Shown: positions 58,921-64,000 of the stretch, one piece after another | How positions within the stretch are numbered: position 1 is the first letter of the stretch | Layout: each line of letters starts with the position of its first letter | NCBI RefSeq assembly: GCF_021513235.1 | Contig: NZ_CP090976.1 | Span: forward strand, 1,302,001-1,366,000 | Length of the DNA: 64,000 bases | Direction: 5' to 3' | Source: Kaistella sp. 97-N-M2 | Lineage (GTDB): Bacteria > Bacteroidota > Bacteroidia > Flavobacteriales > Weeksellaceae | Made by a program: the position numbers and the translations under genes | The notes under the pieces: generated by a model | What the model saw: the letters and a program-made list of their open reading frames with translations, nothing else | The model's database searches: none | Told to the model about the DNA's origin: nothing

Positions 58921-58942
58921 TTTAAATAGTTTTTATATAAAA

Positions 58943-59134
58943 TTACAGGTTTCGGTCGTCGATATCATCTTCCAACGGCGCATTTGCCTCTTCTTCATAA
59001 TGTTTTTTCGAGCGGGAGAAAACCCATATTACGATTCCTAAAAAAAAGATAAGAAAAAAGATCATCGATAATGTTTGCAGTAAACCAACATTCTCGCCAT
59101 TCGCTAAAATATCTTTAACATTTTGAGGTATCAT
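58943..59134 (-). CDS. ccoQ: CcoQ-like small cbb3 subunit
   Basis: This 63-residue protein has one transmembrane helix (TLSMIFFLIFFLGIVIWVF) and a charged end (RSKKHYEEEANAPLEDDID). Size, position between ccoNO and ccoP, and the helix match CcoQ, a small stability subunit. It starts 17 bp after ccoNO and ends 22 bp before ccoP. Confidence 0.85.
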   Translation of the reverse strand: MIPQNVKDILANGENVGLLQTLSMIFFLIFFLGIVIWVFSRSKKHYEEEANAPLEDDIDDRNL

Positions 59135-59151
59135 AACTTTATTATTTTAAT

Positions 59152-61431
59152 TTAGTTAGTACTTGCCGTTTGAATTTCCGTTGTTTTAATATCCGTTCCA
59201 AGTCTTTGCAAGTATGCAATCAGGGCGATGATTTCTTTTTTCTCAAGTGGCGTAAAATTAGCACCTTCCTGAGCTTTTCTTTCCGTGTAAGCCTGTTTCA
59301 CATCGGCCGCTTCAGCATAAATCTGTTTTACGATAAAACTGGCCTGATTGTCGGCCCACGTATCAGCAGAATCAATTTGAGCCTGTGTATACGGAACATC
59401 AAACGTATTTTTCATCAGTTTGATCTTGTCGACCATTTGGCTTCGGTCCAGATCCCGTGCAATTAACCATGGATATCTTGGCATAATGGAACCCGCAGAA
59501 GTTACTCTTGGATTCAGCATGTGTTTGTAATGCCATGAACTTGGGTTTTTACCGCCTTCCCGGTGCAAATCGGGTCCGGTTCTTTTAGATCCCCAAAGGA
59601 ATGGACGGTCATAGATGAATTCGCCCGCTTTTGAATACTGCCCGTTTTTCCCGTTAAATCTTACAATTTCATCCCGGAATGGTCGGATCATCTGGCTATG
59701 ACAGGCATTACAACCTTCACGAATGTATAAATCCCTTCCTTCCAGCTCCAGTGGCGAATAAGGTTTCACCGCGGCGATGGTTGGTACATTCTCTTTAATG
59801 GTAAGCGTAGGAACGATTTCTACAAATCCACCAATTGCTACTGCCACAAAGGATAATACGGTTAGTAAAATCGGAGTTCTTTCCAGCCAAAGGTGGAAAC
59901 CTTCTCCTTCTTTTCTTTTTTTCGTGGTTACTGCCAAAGGTGGGGCTTCTGCAGGAACATTTTTTTGGAAGGATCCGTTTCTTACCGTTGCTACAACGTT
60001 CACACACATTAGGATTGCTCCGGAAATGTATAATAAACCTCCAACAAATCTCATTTGGTAGTAAGGAATAATCGCAGTAACCGTATCCAACCAGTTTTTG
60101 TAAAGTAAGGTTCCGTCTGGATTAAACTGTTTCCACATCAATCCTTGTGTAAAGCCGGCGATGTAGAGGGGAACTGCATAGAAAATAATTCCTAAAGTAC
60201 CCAGCCAGAAATGCCAGTTGGCTAATTTCACAGACCAAAGTTTGGTTCTCCACATGATTGGAAGAAGGTAATAAATCATCCCGAAGGTCATAAAACCATT
60301 CCATCCTAAAGCGCCAATATGAACGTGACCAATCACCCAGTCGGTGTAGTGACCAATTTTATTTAAAGTTTTTGTTGCCAATAAAGGTCCTTCGAACGTC
60401 GCCATTCCATAACAGGTAACTGCTACAACAAAGAATTTCAATACCGGATTTTCCCGCACTTTATCCCACGCTCCTCTCAAGGTCAGAAGTCCGTTTAGCA
60501 TTCCACCCCAAGATGGTGCGATGAGCATAATGGAGAAGCCGGTAGCTAAAGCCTGTGCCCAGCCTGGAATCGCGGTATATTGTAAATGGTGAGGTCCTGC
60601 CCAAATGTAGACGAATATTAAGGACCAAAAGTGAATAATCGACAATTTATAAGAAAATACCGGTCGGTCTGCAGCTTTTGGTAAGAAGTAGTACATCAAA
60701 CCTAAAACTGGTGTCGTTAATACAAACGCTACGGCATTGTGACCGTACCACCATTGCACCAATGCATCTTTTACCCCTGCGTACGCGGAGTAAGATTTCC
60801 ATCCTGTGAAACTCAAAGGAACTTCCAGGTTGTTGAAAATGTGAAGCATAGCGATAGCAACCCAGGTTCCAAGGTAGAACCAAATGGCGACATAAAGGTG
60901 TCGGACTCTCCGGATGAAGATTGTTCCGATCATATTAATTCCGAAAATAACCCAGACAACAGTGATTAAGATATCAATTGGCCATTCGTGTTCTGCATAT
61001 TCTTTTGAGGTGTTGATCCCCATTAAAAAAGTAATAACAACCGCAACAATCATCAGTTGCCATCCCCAGAAGTGAATCCACGAAAGCGTATCGCTGTACA
61101 TCCTTGTTTTCAGGAGTCTTTGCAAGGAGTAGTACGCTCCGGCAAAAAATCCGTTACAAACGAATGCGAAAATTACCGCACTGGTATGCAGCATCCGGAT
61201 TCGGCCGAAACCAAATGCGCCGTGGGTGTTAATAAGACCCTGTAAATTTCCGCTTCGCAAACTGGCAATGGTTGCATCGTCTGTTCCAAAGAAAAATTCA
61301 GGAAGTTCGGGATAAAATAGCATCAACGCAGCAGTAAGCCCCAGCAAAAACCCTACAAGCCCGAAGACTACGGTTGCGTAGAGAAACGCGCGCACAATAC
61401 TGTTGTCATAACTAAACTTTTGTGTTTCCAT
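59152..61431 (-). CDS. ccoNO: cbb3 oxidase subunits I and II fused (CcoNO)
   Basis: The product is a fused 759-residue oxidase. Residues ~1-500 form CcoN with about 12 transmembrane helices and the heme-copper His ligands in GWQLMIVAVVI-type segments, WYGHNAVAF and HVHIGALGWNG. After ~500 a CcoO module follows, with TM helix (~520) and the heme c motif CNACHSQMIRPF. Fusion of CcoN and CcoO is known in Bacteroidetes. It reduces oxygen to water in low-oxygen respiration. It starts 5 bp after the ccoS stop. Confidence 0.97.
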   Translation of the reverse strand: METQKFSYDNSIVRAFLYATVVFGLVGFLLGLTAALMLFYPELPEFFFGTDDATIASLRSGNLQGLINTHGAFGFGRIRMLHTSAVIFAFVCNGFFAGAYYSLQRLLKTRMYSDTLSWIHFWGWQLMIVAVVITFLMGINTSKEYAEHEWPIDILITVVWVIFGINMIGTIFIRRVRHLYVAIWFYLGTWVAIAMLHIFNNLEVPLSFTGWKSYSAYAGVKDALVQWWYGHNAVAFVLTTPVLGLMYYFLPKAADRPVFSYKLSIIHFWSLIFVYIWAGPHHLQYTAIPGWAQALATGFSIMLIAPSWGGMLNGLLTLRGAWDKVRENPVLKFFVVAVTCYGMATFEGPLLATKTLNKIGHYTDWVIGHVHIGALGWNGFMTFGMIYYLLPIMWRTKLWSVKLANWHFWLGTLGIIFYAVPLYIAGFTQGLMWKQFNPDGTLLYKNWLDTVTAIIPYYQMRFVGGLLYISGAILMCVNVVATVRNGSFQKNVPAEAPPLAVTTKKRKEGEGFHLWLERTPILLTVLSFVAVAIGGFVEIVPTLTIKENVPTIAAVKPYSPLELEGRDLYIREGCNACHSQMIRPFRDEIVRFNGKNGQYSKAGEFIYDRPFLWGSKRTGPDLHREGGKNPSSWHYKHMLNPRVTSAGSIMPRYPWLIARDLDRSQMVDKIKLMKNTFDVPYTQAQIDSADTWADNQASFIVKQIYAEAADVKQAYTERKAQEGANFTPLEKKEIIALIAYLQRLGTDIKTTEIQTASTN

Positions 61432-61436
61432 ATAAA

Positions 61437-61640
61437 TTAATCACTTTTTTCTTCTGAATGTATATCGGTTTTTTTTTCTGTCTCGGCTTTTTCTTTAATG
61501 ATTTCCGAGTCCAAAAGGATGCGGACTGCCGGAGATTCGTCGTCTTCGAACTGGCCGCTTCTTGCACTTACTATAAAAATGACCAGAAAAACAACAGCTA
61601 ATAAAACGCTGCAGAGAATCATTAAATACAGTATATCCAT
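61437..61640 (-). CDS. ccoS: CcoS cbb3 assembly protein
   Basis: The protein has 67 residues: one N-terminal helix (LMILCSVLLAVVFLVIFIV) followed by SGQFEDDESPAVRILLDSE, the typical CcoS signature. CcoS is needed for cofactor insertion in cbb3 oxidase. The -7 element TAAATTTG lies 8-15 bases before the ATG. Confidence 0.92.
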   Translation of the reverse strand: MDILYLMILCSVLLAVVFLVIFIVSARSGQFEDDESPAVRILLDSEIIKEKAETEKKTDIHSEEKSD

Positions 61641-61647
61641 GTCTGTG

Positions 61648-61701
61648 CAAATTTATTATAAAATTGACCCAAATTTACCAAAAAAATATGATATTCATCA
61701 T
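61648..61701 (-). promoter_or_regulatory. cbb3 operon promoter with Fnr-like palindrome
   Basis: On the minus strand two TAAATTTG -7 elements lie at 61655-61648 and 61677-61670. Upstream, ATGAT-ATTC-ATCAT (61688-61701) is a perfect five-base palindrome with four-base spacer. Its core TGAT-N4-ATCA matches the Fnr box TTGAT-N4-ATCAA. Control by an Fnr/Crp-type oxygen-responsive regulator is a reasonable inference for a cbb3 oxidase. Confidence 0.55.
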
Positions 61702-61753
61702 TAAATGTTAAACAACGTTAATTTGAAATAGGTCTAAATAAGAGTAAAATATC

Positions 61754-64000
61754 TTAATTATTGATTTTGAAATATTTAGCACTTCTCCACCACGTCGCCA
61801 CCGAGGTAAAAGCCACAACACTGATCGAACTGATCGGCATCAAAATGGCGGCAAACAGCGGCGACATGTGCCCCGTAACCGCGAAACTGAGTCCAATGAT
61901 GTTGTACATAAAGCTGATGGCGAAGGTTATTTTCACAATGCTCATCGCATCTTTGCAAAATTTTAAATATTTTTCGAAACCGACCAATTTTTCCCCGGAC
62001 ATGATGACATCGGACGAAGGCGTGAATGAGTTCGTATCATCCGCCACGGCAATGCCAACGTTGCTTTGTTTTAAAGCGCCGGCATCATTTAAGCCATCGC
62101 CAAACATGGCCACCTTTTGGTTTGCGTCCTGTAAATGCTTAATATAATTCAGTTTGTCTTCGGGGCTTTGGTTAAAAGCCATCCCGGTAACATTTGGAAT
62201 CATTGCTCTCAATTTCAGTTCTTCGGAAGAATTATCGCCGCTTAAAATATGAATTTTATGGTCGGAAAGGGTTTTGAAAAGGGCATTGAGATCTTCGCGG
62301 TACTCATTTTCGAAAATATATTTTCCTAAATAAACTTCGTTTCTACTGATGTGAACTGCAGTCTCCAGATTTTTCGAATCCAAGCCAACCAGTTTCGCCG
62401 AGCCGATCCTGTAAAGGTTTCCGCGCACTTCGGCTTCGTAGCCTTTACCGGGGATTTCCCGGAAGTTTTCTACCGGAAAATATTCATCTTCCATTGCTAA
62501 AAATTCGTACAGCGATTTCGATAAGGGATGATTGGAATTTTTGAGGAGACTTTTGATGTTTTTCAAATCGAATTCCGCCATCTCATTACCTTCAAAATTG
62601 ATGTTCGATTTTTTATGGTGTGTAATAGTGCCTGTTTTATCGAAAACCAAAGTATCAATTTTGGAGATCTTTTCGATGGTTAAGGTATCTTTTACATAGA
62701 ATTTGTTTCGTCCCAAAATCCGCATAACGTGACCGAAAGTAAAGGGTGCAGACAATGCCAAGGCGCACGGACAGGCAATAATTAAAATTGCTGCGACCAC
62801 CTGAAACATTTTCTCGAAGTCGATTTGAGCCCAGTAAATTCCCGCAATCAGTGTAATTCCTAAAATAATAAAGGTGAAATATTTTGAGATTTCGTTCGTC
62901 AGAGTATCAAGTCCGGTTTCGTATTTTTTAAAGGCTTCTTTGTTCCACAGCTGCGTTAAATAGCTTTGGTTCACCGTTTTAATAACTTCTAGTTCCAGGG
63001 CAGAACCAACCTGTTTTCCACCCGCAAAAATCTTGTCGCCCGCTTTTTTTGGGATCGAAGCACTTTCGCCCGTGATAAAACTGTTGTCGATATTTCCTTC
63101 GCCGTTAATTAAAATCGCATCCACCGGAATAATTTCCTGGTTTCGGACCATAATTCGGTCGCCAATTCTGAGATCTGAAAGTAAAATGTTTTCCTGTTTT
63201 CCCGCGAAGTCGACTTTTGTAACCGCAATGGGATAGAAAGATTTGTAATCGCGGTCGTAAGAAAGCGCGCTGTAGGTTCTTTTCTGGAAAAGTTTGCCCA
63301 AAAGCATGAAGAATAAAAGGCCGCACAAAGTATCGAAATAGCCGGCACCGTAATTGGTTAAAACCTCATAAATGCTTCTGCCATAAAGCATTAAAATTCC
63401 AAGAACAATCGGAACGTCGATATTCACGATCTTATTTTTTGAACCAAACCAGGCAGATTTAAAATAATCCGAAGCGGAATAGAAAACCACGGGCGTCGCG
63501 AGTAAAAACATGATAAAGCGGAAGAGATGCTTGTAATTCTCCCAATAATAATCGGTTGTTCCCATGATATCGGCGGCATATTCGGGATAGGAAAAGAACA
63601 TGCCGTTCCCAAACGCAAATCCCGCAATCGCGAGTTTTATGACCAGGGTTTTGTCGAAAGTTTCTTCTTTCTTATCGGCGGTCTCCAGGTTAATCACGGG
63701 TTTATAACCCAGATTTGTAAGAAATTTGGCGAGATCGCTTAACTTCAGTTCGTTGTGATTGAAGGAAATCTGTACATTTTTCCGCGTAAAATTGACTTGG
63801 GAATAATTAATGTTTTCATTCAGCGTGTGCAGACTTTCCAAAAGCCAGATGCAGGAAGAACAGTGGATGACAGGGATTTTAAAAGTAACTAGACTGGTAT
63901 TGCCTTCGGAGAAATCGGTAACGTTATTGAAAATTTCCGGCGTGTCGAGATAATCGAACTGCGAAATGTTGTCCTCATTAGGCCGAATTCCGGAGCGTTT
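61754..64000 (-). CDS. ccoI: Copper-transporting P-type ATPase of the cbb3 locus (CcoI), 5' end cut by window
   Basis: The visible 748 residues miss the N-terminus. They include a heavy-metal-associated motif around CSSCIWLLE (codes ~63842-63862), a P1B ATPase core with CPCALALSAPF (metal site), DKTGTITHH (phosphorylated Asp) and GDGLNDAGAL. CcoI exports copper across the inner membrane to feed cbb3 assembly. The frame is open back to the window end; a TTG at 63841 is internal and not the start. It lies 113 bp upstream of ccoS on the same strand. Confidence 0.95.
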   Translation of the reverse strand, partial: KRSGIRPNEDNISQFDYLDTPEIFNNVTDFSEGNTSLVTFKIPVIHCSSCIWLLESLHTLNENINYSQVNFTRKNVQISFNHNELKLSDLAKFLTNLGYKPVINLETADKKEETFDKTLVIKLAIAGFAFGNGMFFSYPEYAADIMGTTDYYWENYKHLFRFIMFLLATPVVFYSASDYFKSAWFGSKNKIVNIDVPIVLGILMLYGRSIYEVLTNYGAGYFDTLCGLLFFMLLGKLFQKRTYSALSYDRDYKSFYPIAVTKVDFAGKQENILLSDLRIGDRIMVRNQEIIPVDAILINGEGNIDNSFITGESASIPKKAGDKIFAGGKQVGSALELEVIKTVNQSYLTQLWNKEAFKKYETGLDTLTNEISKYFTFIILGITLIAGIYWAQIDFEKMFQVVAAILIIACPCALALSAPFTFGHVMRILGRNKFYVKDTLTIEKISKIDTLVFDKTGTITHHKKSNINFEGNEMAEFDLKNIKSLLKNSNHPLSKSLYEFLAMEDEYFPVENFREIPGKGYEAEVRGNLYRIGSAKLVGLDSKNLETAVHISRNEVYLGKYIFENEYREDLNALFKTLSDHKIHILSGDNSSEELKLRAMIPNVTGMAFNQSPEDKLNYIKHLQDANQKVAMFGDGLNDAGALKQSNVGIAVADDTNSFTPSSDVIMSGEKLVGFEKYLKFCKDAMSIVKITFAISFMYNIIGLSFAVTGHMSPLFAAILMPISSISVVAFTSVATWWRSAKYFKINN

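Noticed and set aside
63839-63841. TTG at 63841 as the ccoI start
   Set aside because: The frame continues upstream with the metal-binding CSSC motif, so TTG is internal and the true start is outside the window.
1-64000. CRISPR array, transposase, integrase or phage genes
   Set aside because: No repeat-spacer arrays, inverted-repeat-flanked transposases or phage-like genes were seen; all clear ORFs match chromosomal functions.

Overview
The window looks like chromosomal DNA of a flavobacterium, most likely a member of the Chryseobacterium/Weeksellaceae group (an inference from protein families, not a database result). It has moderate to low GC, Bacteroidetes-type promoters (TAnnTTTG -7 elements), many short lipoproteins of Bacteroidetes-specific families, a fused cbb3 oxidase subunit ccoNO, and genes such as DUF4251, LptE-type and flavobacterial FeS/CCG pairs. 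I see no phage, transposon, CRISPR array or rRNA. One tRNA (Asn, GTT) is present.

Layout: 1-11.5 kb is almost entirely minus strand: a long acidic TPR-like protein (cut by the window edge), lptE, a receiver-less sigma-54 activator, two small envelope proteins, miaB, a TonB-C-like protein, lysA, a DnaQ-type exonuclease with a degenerate GIY-YIG region, and a HerA-like ATPase (DUF853). 11.6-15.1 kb (plus) is a three-gene copper-handling operon: a Cys-motif small protein, a Met/His-rich lipoprotein with two YtkA-like units, and a TonB receptor carrying the CxxxM and HxM residues known from the copper receptor OprC. 15.1-19.1 kb holds a GreA-like protein, a lipoprotein and a sulfur-relay operon (metallo-beta-lactamase/double rhodanese, two single rhodaneses, a cupin, a DUF2892-like membrane protein and a thioredoxin). 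19.1-29.5 kb is mixed housekeeping: nitrilase, rseP, tRNA-Asn, pepT, HMG-CoA lyase, an MIP18-type FeS factor, a PolB-like exonuclease, csaA, a cytochrome c, meaB, and an M48 protease.

29.5-36.4 kb (minus) runs pgi-folD-queE-sugar phosphotransferase-mlaE-mlaF-porin, all closely spaced. It continues with DUF4349, DoxX, AI-2E-type permease and lon to 41.6 kb. lon is preceded by two palindromes. 41.8-48.4 kb (plus) holds a PpiD-like chaperone, an MlaD/MCE protein, a membrane FeS protein paired with a CCG-domain protein, a GNAT and small proteins. 48.4-52.5 kb is a small surface-glycan cluster (glycosyltransferase, asparagine-synthase-like protein, flippase), followed by a lipoprotein and serS.

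54.4-64 kb (minus) is a lipoprotein gene and a complete cbb3 cytochrome oxidase locus, ccoI-ccoS-ccoNO-ccoQ-ccoP-ccoG-ccoH-safE-like. A candidate Fnr-like palindrome lies upstream of ccoS and an intrinsic terminator splits ccoP from ccoG. The copper receptor operon, copper P-type ATPase (CcoI) and copper-containing oxidase make copper supply a recurring theme.

The most striking anomaly is five single-base frameshifts in four genes between 45.1 and 58.2 kb (FeS protein twice, glycosyltransferase, flippase, ccoP), four in or next to A/T runs and the fifth a T doublet. I saw none elsewhere. This pattern fits local sequence error better than biology, although the A8 tract in the glycosyltransferase could be a phase-variable site. 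I found no wholly new defence or mobile system; the best candidates for under-described biology are the copper operon, the sulfur-relay operon and the glycan cluster.
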